Positions 11,055-22,956 are shown, counted from the stretch's first letter. The stretch is 43,806 nucleotides of DNA from Choanephora cucurbitarum (GCA_025331435.1 JAIWNI010000159.1:1-43806), one strand, 5' to 3'. A program made the numbers and translations. Notes: generated by a model from the letters alone, not told the origin.

Positions 11055-11362
11055 ATGTGGAATCAACAACAGCCTAGCTATTCATTTCAAGAGAACAACA
11101 CAGCATCACCATTTCAGCCAAACCATTCAGATCACATCAAGTCGTCACAATCAGAAGAAAAAAAGTTATTAGGTTAGCTATAGCTACGTATGATGTTGGT
11201 TTATCTGCTTATTGTTGTTTAGACGCACAACTTAAACGCCAAGAGGACGGACCTGTGCTGTGGTTTGCAGGTCCACCTTTAAACACTGCACCTGTAAGAA
11301 AGCCAGTTCATTCACAGAGTTACTTAGCTTGGAAGAAAGAAAGGCAACATTTATTTAAATAA
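11055..11362 (+). CDS. 85-aa conserved-looking small protein, function unknown
   Basis: Two exons, 11055..11172 and 11223..11362, joined by a 50-nt intron with GTTAGC and TTTAG borders. The N-terminus is Gln/Ser/Asn-rich (MWNQQQPSYSFQENN). The C-terminal half has a compact motif, GPVLWFAGPPL, then KPVHSQSYLAWKKERQHLFK. The pattern W-F-x-G-P-P followed by H-S-x-x-Y-L looks like a short peptide that docks into a larger complex; this is inference and I cannot name the family. Its stop codon overlaps the lipin stop on the other strand by 8 bp. Confidence 0.65.
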
Positions 11363-14300
11363 AGGGAATATCATCCATATCCAGGTCATTGTCTAACAAT
11401 GAATCAACATCCTCTTGAATGTCCTTGTCTAATTGATTAGGTTTTTGCATCTCTTCCTGTTGATCTGGCTTTTGAATGGATTTATGGGGGTCATTGGAGG
11501 ATAAGAAGGTGCGAGAAAGTGTAGATCGCATCTTGTTCATGATCGAGCTTGTCGATGTTGGACTGGTACTTAGCACAGGCTTTTGATCGTTTATTGGATT
11601 ATCAATAGCGACTTGACGAGGCGAAGATTGAGGGGATAATTCATCATGGCTAGTGTTGCTTGAGATAGAGTAGGTACGAGGCTTGGATAGACTGGTCTGG
11701 CTACCACTATTACCACCGCCTGTAAAGCTTCTAAGCAAACTACGGGAAGTGCTTGAAGAAGAGGAAGCTACTACAGAACTCGGTGGTAAGGCAGAGACAT
11801 CAGGCTTGATTGGCTTAGGTTTAGGTGAGGTAGGTTCAAGAGGAATATCCAGTTCAGGTATATCGATTTCCAACTTTGGTGGCTTCCAGTAATTCCAATC
11901 GTTGAACTCTTCATCTTCCACTCGATTGATAGGTGGAAAGATCTGATCGACAAGATCAGTCAAATGAATATAAGATGACTTGAAGCCCAACAATAATTCT
12001 AGTTTAAGATCGCCATAGGGATCAATAGTAAAGATACGTGAAGTAGGGACATTGACAGAACGATAAGACCGAGCATCTGTAATACGGTTACCAAAGCCTG
12101 CATAAAATGGATCTCGACCACCAAATAATCGTTGTATATCCTTAAGACATGCCATCTTGAACACTTCAGGTTTCCGCATGATGACTTCTCGATGAAAACT
12201 CTGAAAGAGTCGATCAGGTGACATGATAACAGGTCCATCTGGAAGCTGATAGTTGTCCTGCACTACCTTTTTCAGATAATCACGCGTATAGTCTGCTTGA
12301 CCAATGGCTCTACTGGTCAGATATAGGAAATGGTAGCCGTTGTTGGCAATGTCCGTATAAAGCTTGGCAACACCCATATGCGTCCAATCTTTACCTATCA
12401 TGGTAAACACATGGCCCAAAGTATCTGATTTGGTGATAGTACCATCAATATCTGAAATCACAATCTGAATATCATGATGCCAATAAAAGATCTTGGCTGC
12501 ACAGGTGGCCGTTCCCTGATAGGCACTGCTGACTGAGAAGCTAATGGTATTGGCTCCATTCTTGAGGCCCAAACTCTTGAGTTGATCTGAAGTGAGACGT
12601 AAGGTTTTGGCATAGACTTTACGAGGACCTACATCTGTCACATCCGTCAAGGCTTCTGGATGGACATGATCTGCAGACCAACCAACTGAGGTAGTAGTAG
12701 TGGTTGTAGTAAAAGTGGTGGTTGTCTCCTTTTCCTCGCTCTTATTCTGTTGTTGCTGAGGTTTTTGCTCTTGCTGCTGTGGTTTTTGTGGTTGCTTGGA
12801 CTCTGTTTCAGATTCTGGTTTCGTGGTGGTAGGTGCAGCAACAGAAGATCGACTAAGCCATTGTCTCCAGCCTTTACCAAACTGGTAAGATTCTCGGCTG
12901 TCTGATCTATTTTCTTCTGTTGTATCCTCCAGAGGCTTTTTGAACAACAAGAGCGAGGTAAACAATGGACCAGTATGATGAGCTGCATAATATCGACCCT
13001 TGAAACGGAATACCAAGCGTTTGTCGTTCAGCATGTTTGGATTATGAGTGAAATTATCATAAGTCACGATATGCTGATCAAACACCTTAGCATTCTCTTG
13101 TTCATCACGTCCAAATGCAGAGAATCCACAGAGACTCATTTCAATCCTGTAAGACTCGCCTGTCATAAGGTCAACGTTATCTTCGGCTGTTGGTCTTGGT
13201 GAAGTAGGAGCAGAATCTACTGTAGCCTGTCTACGTGTACCCCAACCCCACAAACTGCGCTGTGGCTCTTGCTTTGTTTCTTCCTTGGCCTCCTCTTTAG
13301 CTTCTTCTTCGGTTTCCTCTTTGGCTTCTTCCTTGACTTTCTCCTTAGATTGCTCTTGCAAGGGCTTAACAGGCGATAGCAAAGGTGGTGAGGAAGATAA
13401 CAACTCAGATCCTTTTTCTATCCAAAGCCTTTCAGCGATCTGTTCTTCAAGTGCTTCTTGATCCTTGTTGAGTCGCATTTGTTCTGACTTGCGTTTCCAT
13501 GCCTTCTCTTCTTCTTCTTCTTCATTATCATTGCCTGTCTTATAACCAGCGATATCCAACACAATAGATTCATCTCCTTTACCATGACCTTCTGTATCAA
13601 TGGCTAAATCTTGGTGTTCAGTGTGTACTACAGCATGTGTCACGTCCATCAATGTACTATAGATATCACCTTGAGCAGGGCGCACAATAAATCGCTCTCG
13701 AGCAATAGTCGTGGTCGTGATGGCTTCTGGTATCACTCGGTCTACGATGGAACCATCGGTTATAGGATAAATATCGTTTTGAGGTTCTACTGTGGGTTCC
13801 TGTTTAGCTTCTTTGTCCTCATGGTAAATGTCCATCTGTGTGACCACTTTATCCATTTGTTCTTCAATAATCATCTTTGGTGATTGGAGCTCTGCTGGCA
13901 GCGATAACCCATCTTCATCTTCAAAACTGTCTAATTTATCTTGAGGAGCTAATTTATAATAAGAATGCTAGTTCTAATATGTTGTCAAGCTGCAGTTATG
14001 AAAGTTGCTTACATTTCCTTCCATCTTTTGATTCACCTAGATCTAGATAAGGAGGATCCTATATAAGCATAAAGAAAAAGGTACAATTTAGAATAAGATA
14101 TGTGGATAGAGCAATGAGAAGCATTTACCTCATCATTTTTCTCGGGCACAGTGGCTTCCATAATAGGTGATGTTTGGAACTCTTCTGGTACTTCATGCTC
14201 AGTCTCGAACACAAAGAAGGCTTCACCTGCCTCGCCTACTTTCATCACATAAGGTACAACTTGACCATTGATTTTGATTTGTACCTGTTACAGACATAAG

Positions 14301-14523
14301 TACAAGCAGATCAAATTCCTTTTTTCTCTTCAACCTTTTTCTCTTGTGGCATAAGCACAGATAGTTTCCCGAAACGAACATGGAATGGTGAACAAGCTAA
14401 ATCTCCATCTTCTTGTTCGACCACAACAATGTCAATAGCACCAGAAAGTGTGGCTGGATTTATTTCGTTATAGAAACTCTGTACAGAAGTAAACAGGCTT
14501 CCTAAACGACCTACGTATTCCAT
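11355..14523 (-). CDS. PAH1: lipin-type phosphatidate phosphatase (Mg2+-dependent PAP)
   Basis: Dephosphorylates phosphatidic acid to diacylglycerol at the ER and nuclear envelope, setting the balance between triacylglycerol and phospholipid synthesis. Exons: 14523..14335, 14284..14129, 14058..14013 and 13948..11355, giving 994 aa. The N-lipin domain opens MEYVGRLGSLF and continues NPATLSGAIDIVVVEQ; FHVRFGK is conserved. A long acidic, Lys/Glu- and Gln-rich middle follows, with Thr runs. The C-lipin HAD domain carries the catalytic DIDGTITKSD (D-x-D-x-T) near residue 630, then HMGVAKLYTDIANNGYHFLY and FYAGFGNRITDARSYR. The acidic tail ends DMDDIPFI, as in yeast Pah1 where the acidic tail serves membrane recruitment. 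An in-frame upstream ATG at 14568 is less likely because the sequence before 14523 looks like an intron end. Confidence 0.95.
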
Positions 14524-14605
14524 ATAACTATAATAAAAGAAAAAGAAGAGTCTGTTTGAAATGATCACATGTCAATTTTTTTTTATTTTATTTCAAGTCG
14601 GTCGT

Positions 14606-17600
14606 CTAAACATTCAGAATCTCGAGGTTGTGTAGCCATTGTCCATGAAATCGTACAAGAAAAGAAGCATTGGGGTCACTATCAACAGAAGGCAATTGTT
14701 GCACACTAAATTGTTGCCAGTTATGTTTCACTAACTGAAGACTATCTTCGTAGCTCAACATAAGGCTAGGAATCATTAGATTTTCATTATTATTATCAGA
14801 ACCAGTGGCACGGAAGGGAGCTTGATCAGGCTGATTGTTCATCAAAATAACTGCACGGGCACCTGCGTGCTGAGCATAGAGTATTTTTTGGTAGAAGGAA
14901 CAATGACCCCGGGAAATGAGCAGTATTTTATCTCGAATCTGATATGCTTGATGAGTATCATAAGGATCGCATCCATACACATCTTTATCATGAAAGACGT
15001 GTGTTTGACCTATAAGAGAGATAGGAGCATGGGGTCCAAGTGCTGATTTTACACCTAGAAATTCAACGCAGATCTGATGATTGGTTGCCTTGATACTCAC
15101 CTCGTCGTCAGATTGAAAGTAGTTGCGTAAATGTGTTGTCAGTCGAGGTTGTCTTATCCATATTTCGAATAGATCTTGCGAAGCATAATTCAGAAATGAA
15201 TGCATTGGTACAATCAATTTCTGTGTTGAGTTTAAGCTTTTCTTTGAGAAATGAGAACTACAGGGTTTATATGGTTTTATTGAATAACAATTTACCTAAT
15301 ATTATGTGGAGAAACTATAAAATGCATAATCATATAGGGTGTCAATTGACATTTTACAAAAGAATGGAAAGTATAGTAGTGGGTATAAAGGACTTAGGGG
15401 TATGACTGACCTCGTTTCACAAAATAACCTTGTGAATCACCAATGATATCTAATTTGAATCCAGAAAGTGATTTAGCTAAATAACCTCCCAAAAGATCTA
15501 CTAAGGTGTGCTGTGTTAAGACTGGATAGTTGGCTTGCTTTTGCTGATATCTTTGATAGCTAAATGAGAGACTAAAAGGACCATGTCGTTGAGGTACGTC
15601 ACAATAACCTGTAGATGTCAATGGCTGAACAGGGTTTGTGATGCCTACAATATCTGCTGCATAATCCGATATAGGTTGATGGAGCAGGCTTGACATGTCA
15701 AGATGACCTGGAGTCGATAGATAATGTTGTCTCATTGGATTGTATCGTTCACATGTACCTGCAGCAGAGTGTTGAAAAGACACTACTGCCTTAGCCTGTG
15801 CTGGCATCCCATCCTTCTTTTCCCTTTTCTTCAGGTATTGAGCAGGCAGAGGTAAGATATGACCTTCTGTAGTAAATACATAGTTTGAGTCCATCTTGTT
15901 GATAACATGATCACTGTCAAACAAGAGATAGAGGTATTTCAACGTTTCGCTCAGCATAAAACTCTCCATACGATCCTCTTGACGGCCTGAACGCACATCG
16001 CCTAATGTGGCAAATCCACAGGGAACACGGGTACGATTGTTCAAATCCTCAAGAACCATCTCGCCTACTTGAAGATAGAATGGATCTTTAGTAGCCATAT
16101 AAAGATGATAGGTGGATTCAATGAACTCAGGTCGTAAAGGGTAATAAGGCAAATCCACTGTTTTTTGAAAAAAGTCAAATCGTTCAGGAAGTGCTTGATA
16201 GCGACGCCAAATATTAAAGTAAATCAAATGACCCTTGATGGCTGCATCCAGATCGCCGTACAAGACCTGAAGACCCGGGAAAAAGGCACTGAGACTATCG
16301 ATCCAATAAGACATTAATGTACCTGAGCTCATGTGGACATTCCGGTATAGATAGCCTGAGGCATCTCTGACATGTAACATAAGAGCACGATAAGCTTCAT
16401 CAAACATGTCCTTGTATTCTTGTTCACCAAACAATACATATGACTTGAGCATATATTCAAAGATAGAGTCAATACCTGCTCCTGTAGAAGAGGCTGTATG
16501 AATCCAACGACCTGTCTGAATATCAATCACATTGCCCAATAAGCCAATTTCTGATCGTCGATGCCAGATTGCATCCAGTGCTCGCTTGGCTACTTTTTCA
16601 TACATAGAATTGCCTGTCAATCGACTGAGGACACCAAATTCAAGAAGCAGACTTCCTGCACCTGCTGTACATGTCTCTGTAGTCTCTGTAGGTGGCACGC
16701 CATGAATCAAATTGACACGAGGGTAAGGAATGCCTGTCTTGGTGGATTCAAAGGCAGGTATCAAACGATCAGCCAAATTGATGGCCATCTCTAGTAGTTC
16801 GCCTTGATAGCCTGGTATAGTATAATTAAAAGAAGGATCCGTAGCCAACAAATGAGCCGAGAGCTATATGAGATGGTCAGAAAACTTCACATACACTGTT
16901 CCACTAGAAATTTACCAAACCACCCAAAGCACGTATGTTCAACTCAAATACTTGTACTTTGTTATCCTGGCTAAACGATACAGTCTCTATCACAAGACGT
17001 ACAGCCTCTTCAAACTGTTTCTGTGTGCCTATTATCTTATGTTTCCAAGTCAATACATAACAAGGTCTTGCTGATGAACCCGCTGCTTACCGCCAAAGTG
17101 TCTAATGTGTCCACTAAAGTAAGTGAATAATCGCCCAAGACATCATTCACATTTATGTTATGACTATATCATTCTAATGAATACATCCTGAAATACTACA
17201 TACAATAACTACAACACATACGGATCTGCCTTGTCGCTCCCTCTACCACTGCATTGAAAGGGGTTCAGCTACATCAAGTAAGAGTAAGCATCAGTAATAA
17301 TCTCTGTCTAAATAGAAGCGATGGAGACATACTTCATCTTCAGGATAAGCATATTGCATATAGTGACTCCATCCATGCTCAAACATTTCCTATATTTCGT
17401 ACATCAGCTTTGACTTAACAGATAAAGTGCTGAACAAATGTCATACTTTAGTTAATTCTCTAGTTAAGATGATCAGCATAAAAAGTGTTGAAAAAGATTA
17501 GATGCTGATGTCCTTACTTTAATTCCAAACGTCTTTTTTCCGTTAAAGCATCAATACAGCTCAACATGAGTAAGGTGACAAAACAAAGCCATGATAAGTG

Positions 17601-17630
17601 CTTTATCCCATGCTGAGTGTGATGAAGCAT
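14606..17630 (-). CDS. EDEM-like GH47 alpha-mannosidase with PA domain
   Basis: An ER-lumen protein of glycoprotein quality control; family members trim mannose from misfolded glycoproteins to mark them for ERAD. Exons: 17630..17518, 17459..17447 (13 nt), 17389..17333, 17268..17222, 17163..17091, 17020..16916, 16863..about 15400, then a last exon from about 15280-15240 to 14606; about 830 aa. The N-terminus is a signal peptide (LSWLCFVTLLMLSCIDA). The GH47 domain is shown by GDYSLTLVDTLDTL, PYPRVNLIHG, TCTAGAGSLLLEFG, LSAFFPGLQVL, RPEFIESTYHLY, EDRMESFMLSETLKYLYLLF and VFTTEGH. The last exon carries a PA domain (LLISRGHCSFYQKILYAQHA). The PA domain points to the EDEM3-like subgroup. The borders of the last intron are unresolved. 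Confidence 0.88.
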
Positions 17631-18319
17631 TACCACTTTAAGCTTATAAAAAGGAAGAAAGAAAGAATGCGTTGAGTATTACAAAAGGGCAGCAAATTCA
17701 GATTGCCTAAATGATACTCCGCCTGCAATAAGCAGGAATGGATCTAAATGACCAACGAATTAGGACTGCCACAAGGTTTAATGAGTTAGTGCAAGTGAGT
17801 TTTCTGATACACTTCAAGTTATATTTTTTTCCCAAAATTCAGAGTATGAGAAGAGATCCAATAACGAAAAGCGTACTTTTGGTTTAGTAGATAATCTTTC
17901 AATTGGGTTCAAAATCGAAACTCTCTATTCGACTGTTGCATAAAACAACAAAATCATACATTTTGAAACATCTGTATGCTGACGATCCACTATCTATAGT
18001 TGAATGGTCATCTATCTATCAGTTGATATATTAAAGGGATTAAAAAACGGTCACCATCCGCTTAAAATGAAAAGCTAAAAAACAGTAATTATAAAAAAGC
18101 ACTTTTTTTCTCTTTTATTCTATACTTTGTAAATGAAATGCTTCAAACACCTATAAAGAACCACGTCATTCGCGCCGAACATCACGTCTTTGTCACTTAA
18201 ATCCTCGCAAACAAGGATATTCAAACTGATGAAATTCGACAAGAGCAATCAACTGACTTTGCCGTTCATGGTTCATCTTGCCATGTTTGATATGGATTCA
18301 TAAGAGAGTTTCAACAAGC
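17631..18319. other. intergenic, no gene seen
   Basis: AT-rich, holding the presumed promoter of the EDEM-like gene. The boundary with the transposon-derived region to the right is not visible as a repeat. Confidence 0.4.
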
Positions 18320-19003
18320 AGCAGACATCGTCCTGAGTTTCAGCTTTGAAGGTGTTGACTGTAAAGAAGGTAATACAGATTTCCCTCTACAGCAACAGAG
18401 ATTGCAGATTCTCTTAAGTCAAACGACGTTATTTCTAAGAAATATTCGCTTATACAGTAGTTCATTGTACTTTGCTTCACTTGGTGTTAATTTGAATTTG
18501 AATTTGGCGAACAATGGATCTGGACCATACACATTTCGAACTCAGGGTAGTCCTTATCACCTAGCTGGATCTACTGTGCTTACCGAAGGTCCAAATCCTA
18601 AGTTTGCTCAGATATGTATTTATGATGCTGAACATGAGCACCCAATGTCAACATTACAACTTGAAAAAAATTACAAGAAATGATGCATCGATTAAATCCC
18701 TTTGTACCTATCTTTAAAAATATGCCGCAAGTTGTCAGTGAACAAAGAAATAGCTGAAACAATGAAAGCTAACAAACCGATATTTCTTCTCTGGAAAACA
18801 TCAGATTGGTCTTTAGAGCCGAAGGTGTTCCTGACCAAAGACGGTACAGCAGGCCTACACATGGATCTGAAATTGCAGCAATTATCACAGATAGTGAGAA
18901 TGGCGATAATACGCCTAAATCTAGGGATGTTGTCATCCGATATCAAAATGACTCTCTTACAAGAGTCAATGAATCCAATCGGTATTACGACTCATTGTAT
19001 TAG
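18320..19003 (+). pseudogene. Helitron Rep N-terminal fragment
   Basis: Broken frames encode an N-terminal piece of a Helitron replicase-helicase: DIVLSFSFEGVDCK, then FASLGVNLNLNLANNGSGPY, FAQICIYDAEHEH and VFRAEGVPDQRRYSRPT, ending RVNESNRYYDSLY. The same blocks recur in the Helitron at 23.9 kb (ADVSMVFKAEGTRDPRRYNA; FQRVNELNQMYDPMSY), so the family is clear. Several frameshifts and stops separate the pieces, and the HUH and helicase parts are missing here. A helicase fragment at 22.2 kb may be the other end of the same relic. Confidence 0.75.
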
Positions 19004-19078
19004 TTCTCCTTTTCCCCCCTTTGCTACTTGCAGTTGAAGAAGAAGCAATCTCTCTTGAGCAATGCAGAGAGATCAAAA

Positions 19079-19570
19079 ATGCCTGAAGTCAACGAACAAG
19101 TTTGGAAAGACGATTATGTTGGTTTCATGCTACTGCTAACAGCTTGTGATTTTCATAATCATTCATTTTTTTAAGATGCACTTCCCTTATAAGGCTGCTC
19201 AGTCAACTACAGGCACATCTGCAAGCAAAACTGATACACTGGAGACATTGTCTTCAAGTAATACCGGTTTGAAAAGAAAGGCTTCAAAGTAATGTATTCT
19301 GACTGAAAAAAAAAAGGAATACGAAGTATACATCTGATATTAAGACAGGAATAGGGCCAATCTAACAATAAGGGATATCTCTGCTGACGGCGAACGCATC
19401 AACCATAGTTGGATCATTGATGATATTTCTGTCACTGATGCTTTCAAGGCATATCAAAAAGAAGCTTTGAATTTTCGCAAAGAAAACGATGGCCATCTGA
19501 ACTTGGGTCAAAATCTGAATGAGCTTCTGCGTGACAGGCAAATTCACTCTTGCAATGAAATTTAAAATTT

Positions 19571-19612
<42 letters not shown>

Positions 19613-20650
19613 TTCTGGTGTGCCTCTATTGCAAAAGGATCCAACTTTGTCCGAAATAGCCAGCAAACATTTTTCAAAAGATGTTCTCAACAAGGCCTAC
19701 AGCAGCACAATCGATAAATTATCAATTATCAATTATCGATTTTCCTGTTAGCCTTGTGGTAAGTGTTGCATTTCATGTTAAAGCAAGTCTGGTCTAATAC
19801 TTGTTTTAGGAACTACAAAGCCATAATGATAAAGAACTTGTTGATGATGATCTTTTGGCTGTGAGAGCTAAGACACGCGATCCAGTAGTCAGAAAAGTGG
19901 TCAGCACTTTAAAATGGTCGTAAGTAGCTCAAAAGAATACATTGAGTTCATTCTGTAACCTCTCAAACTAGGATCCCATTCGTTCCATTCTTGAGAGAGC
20001 CAGTGATTACTGAGAATTACCTCTCGCACTCTTGTGTCTCTCCCTTGCTGACAACTTTGTTTATGCAAAACGACACCAATCCTCACAGGCAACAAAACCA
20101 AGCGCTATAAAGTTGCAAATCCTTTTCAGGCTGACGCTTACACTCTACTAGCTCCAATGATGTATTGCTCTCTGACACACAAACCGACAAGACACGTCCT
20201 GACTTTCGGTCAGACGTGTATCAAGATGGCAACATCATCTACAGCAACATCTTTGGTGAGTACAAAGCTGCCTCAGCAAGAGGATCACAAAGTGCAGCTT
20301 TAGATTTGTACCGCTTGTGCTTGTTTGCAAAGAATACAATTGACAAGAAGAATGTTCGAAGTGTTCTGATTGTTCAGGCTGTCGAAGGAAAAGTAGATTT
20401 CTACTTGAACACTCGCTCTTTCGATCATGTGATGATCACTGTGTTTCTTTGTTCTGTCTCTCTGCCTGCCACTATCGATTGCATTGTGTTGCTAAGTGCA
20501 TATCTTGATGAGTTAGCAAGTGTATACAACATCTATAAGAAAGAATGCTTTGAATCTCTTAATGCTGGCATCAAAAAGTGTCCTTCCATCCCTTACGATG
20601 TTCTTCTGAACTCTTTACAAAAGTCAAACAAGAAGAATAAAAGTTTGTAA
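19079..20650 (+). pseudogene. degraded intron-bearing gene with a PD...ExK-like motif
   Basis: A gene of unknown function, apparently decayed. It begins MPEVNEQVWKDDY, then HFPYKAAQSTTGTSASKTDT. An intron of about 60 nt after RKASK (GTAATG to GACAG) leads to LTIRDISADGERINHSWIID and NFRKENDGHLNLGQNLNELL. Further pieces read DPTLSEIASKHFSKDVLNKA and ELVDDDLLAVRAKTRDPVV. The longest open part (20165-20650, no ATG) reads DKTRPDFRSDVYQD, then NIFGEYKAASARGSQ and a helical C-terminus. PD followed 20 residues later by E-x-K resembles the PD-(D/E)xK nuclease core; this is inference from one motif. Stops and frame changes near 19.56, 19.74 and 20.1 kb argue against function. It sits between two Helitron fragments, consistent with capture. 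Confidence 0.45.
19572..19616 (+). repeat. (CT)n microsatellite
   Basis: A nearly pure CT dinucleotide run of about 45 bases with two TTT interruptions, inside the degraded gene at 19-20.6 kb. Confidence 0.9.
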
Positions 20651-21409
20651 ATATGTGTATAGTTTTATTTAAAAAACAAAGAGTCTTTATCTTGAGTTCT
20701 AGTTAATATACGACTTCCCAAAACATTTGCGTCGACTATTGAGGTCCTTCATGACATCTACTTTTTTCTTGTCTTTCTGCACAAAATACAAAATGCTCCA
20801 TTTAGATGCATTGTCGAATTAAACTGCAACTCTTTATAATGTACTCTCTCCAAGTTTGCTTTTCTTAAAATACCACTTGAAGCACATCATGTTTTAGCCA
20901 TTTTCTGAAATAAAATAATAACAGCCACTTTATCATCGCTTCTTCTAGTCTTCGTTACCACTAACAGTGATGGTCTTGAATGGCTATTGAGGGATAAAAT
21001 TGCAACAGTTTGGCAAGCCTGATGTGTATTGAACTCTAAACAAAATTGTTCAGGTAAGTGGCACAAAACGCCTACAAGAACAAAAGCATTTGCACACCTT
21101 TTTTAACTATGTAGTATATTTGGATCAGCTTTACTGATAAATATATATATAATGATAATGACATATAAAATATAGATAGCTTACTTTTACTAATTCCTGT
21201 ATAGTTTTGTATGTGAACTAAAGGAAAAATTAAAGCAGCTGTTTATAATTGCTTGAAATTTTGGAGATAGCACCGTCAAATAAAGAAGTTTTTCTTGATA
21301 GCAGAAACTACATATTCAAACTGAATCCATCAATATCCTTTTCTGCGCTTTAGAAAAAGAAAGACTTATACTAACTTTTCCTAGAAACTTCAGAAAATCT
21401 GAAGCAGGC
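20651..21409. other. AT-rich interval, no gene seen
   Basis: No supported coding sequence, repeat or motif was recognised between the degraded PD...ExK gene and the MITE. Confidence 0.4.
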
Positions 21410-21411
21410 TA

Positions 21412-21986
21412 CAGTCATCCCCTGATTTAGGGAACGGCTTCGGTTCCCTCACGACCGTTCCCTAAATCAATATCGTTCCTTATTTAAAATAAAGCGCCTC
21501 TGGATAATCTTTTATACTGATAGTACTAGCTTCGCACCATTGCTTTGATAGCACTCCGATGTCAGTGATCTTGGAAGTGTTTGATATAAAGCGTGTGATG
21601 CAATAAAATGATAGAAGATATACAAAATTTCTCGCATAGAAAGTTCATAGCTCAATCGTCATAAGAACGGTATTATGGTCTCAAATTAAATTTGAACGTT
21701 TGATACAATATTCAACATGATATTGCGAAAAGTTATCGCTCTTGTTTTATCGAGATTGTCTAAAACAGAGTAACGAAGATAATTTATAAAGTGTTTCTAC
21801 GATATAATTGGCTCTCACAAGCGACGTATAAAATAAAATAAGGAACGGGTTGCCACAGGACCGTTCCCTATTCCTTAAAGCAATAATAAGGAACATTAAG
21901 CGGTAACGGAAGTTCGGTTCCCTTAAGACCGTTCCCTAAATCGAAATCGTTCCCTAAATTCCGTTCCCTAAATCGAGGGATGACTG
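21412..21986. mobile_element. 575-bp MITE, Tc1/mariner-pogo type, TA target duplication
   Basis: Terminal inverted repeats start CAGTCATCCC and continue GATTTAGGGAACGG. Compared over 28 bp (including the flanking TA), the two ends differ only at two adjacent positions. TA dinucleotides flank the element at 21410-21411 and 21987-21988. Subterminal copies of the CGTTCCCTAAATC block repeat in both orientations near each end. No transposase frame is inside, so it is non-autonomous. TIRs beginning CAGTC/CAGTCATCCC with TA duplications are typical of pogo/Tigger/Fot1-type elements; the autonomous partner is not in this window. Confidence 0.85.
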
Positions 21987-22164
21987 TATTCAAAAGGTTT
22001 GCTTTATACAATGTACTCTGTCTCTTTATCAAACATGGTCGCAGCAATCAAGTTTAAGACTGACTTTCTGCAATTCTGAGGTCGAAATGAATTCTCCCAG
22101 AATTGCATGAGATCCTCAGACAAGAATGTGTACTAGTATGTAGTGAATAATTCATCCAATGATA

Positions 22165-22956
22165 TCTATTTAAAAAATGGCTTATTTAATGACTGACAAC
22201 ACCGCAATGCAAAATGCATTAATACCTCTCCCGCAATATATATCTCAAACCTATTCCTTGCATGAGCTCATTGTTAAGGTCTGTTCACAAAACAATCTCG
22301 CACAAACATATGACAATCCAAGCATCTTATACAAATCTGCTATTCTTACTTCCAGAAATGCCACTGTAGATTCTATAAACGAAAAAGTGCTTGATTTGAT
22401 GCTAGGAGAGCTTATTACTTTGATTTCTGCTGATAAGGCTGATTAATCAGATGAAGAAAACAGCAATAATGAGACCTATAGAGTTTCAACTGTATGCTTA
22501 CAGACACTAAGCCCAGGCAATTTTCCACCTGCTAAGTTAACCTTAAAGGTAGGCGGTATTGTAATGCTACTCAGAAACTTAGATCCTCAAAGAGGCCTAT
22601 GCAATGGTACTAGACTAACCATAAAAAGAATTGGTTAATATGTCCTTGATGCTGTAGTAATAAATAATCAAAATAAAGATCATGAACAATTGAGTTTATT
22701 CCTAGAATAATCCTTACTACTTTGGAAGATGAATATCCATTTATTTTGTCAAGAAACCAATTTTCTATCAAGCTAAGCTTTGCTATGACTATCAATAAGT
22801 CTCAAGGTCAATCTTTAACAAATGTAGGAATCGATTTTTGTTCACCTCTATTTATACATGATCAATTATACGTTGCTTTCTCATGATCTACTAATCTTCA
22901 AGGAATCTACTTTTTACTTACAGAAGCATATTCTGATCAACAGTATTATATCTAAT
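22165..22956 (+). pseudogene. Helitron PIF1-helicase C-terminal fragment
   Basis: An open part (22177-22446) has SILYKSAILTSRNATVDSIN, the conserved region after the last nucleotide-pocket motifs. It is followed by GGIVMLLRNLDPQRGLCNGT, then [20 protein letters not shown] and DQLYVAF. These are motifs V and VI of PIF1/RecD-like helicases. In-frame stops interrupt it at 22636-22638 (TAA, where Gln would fit) and 22884-22886 (TGA, where Arg would fit in AFSRSTN). Walker A and B and the Rep domain are absent. Confidence 0.75.
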
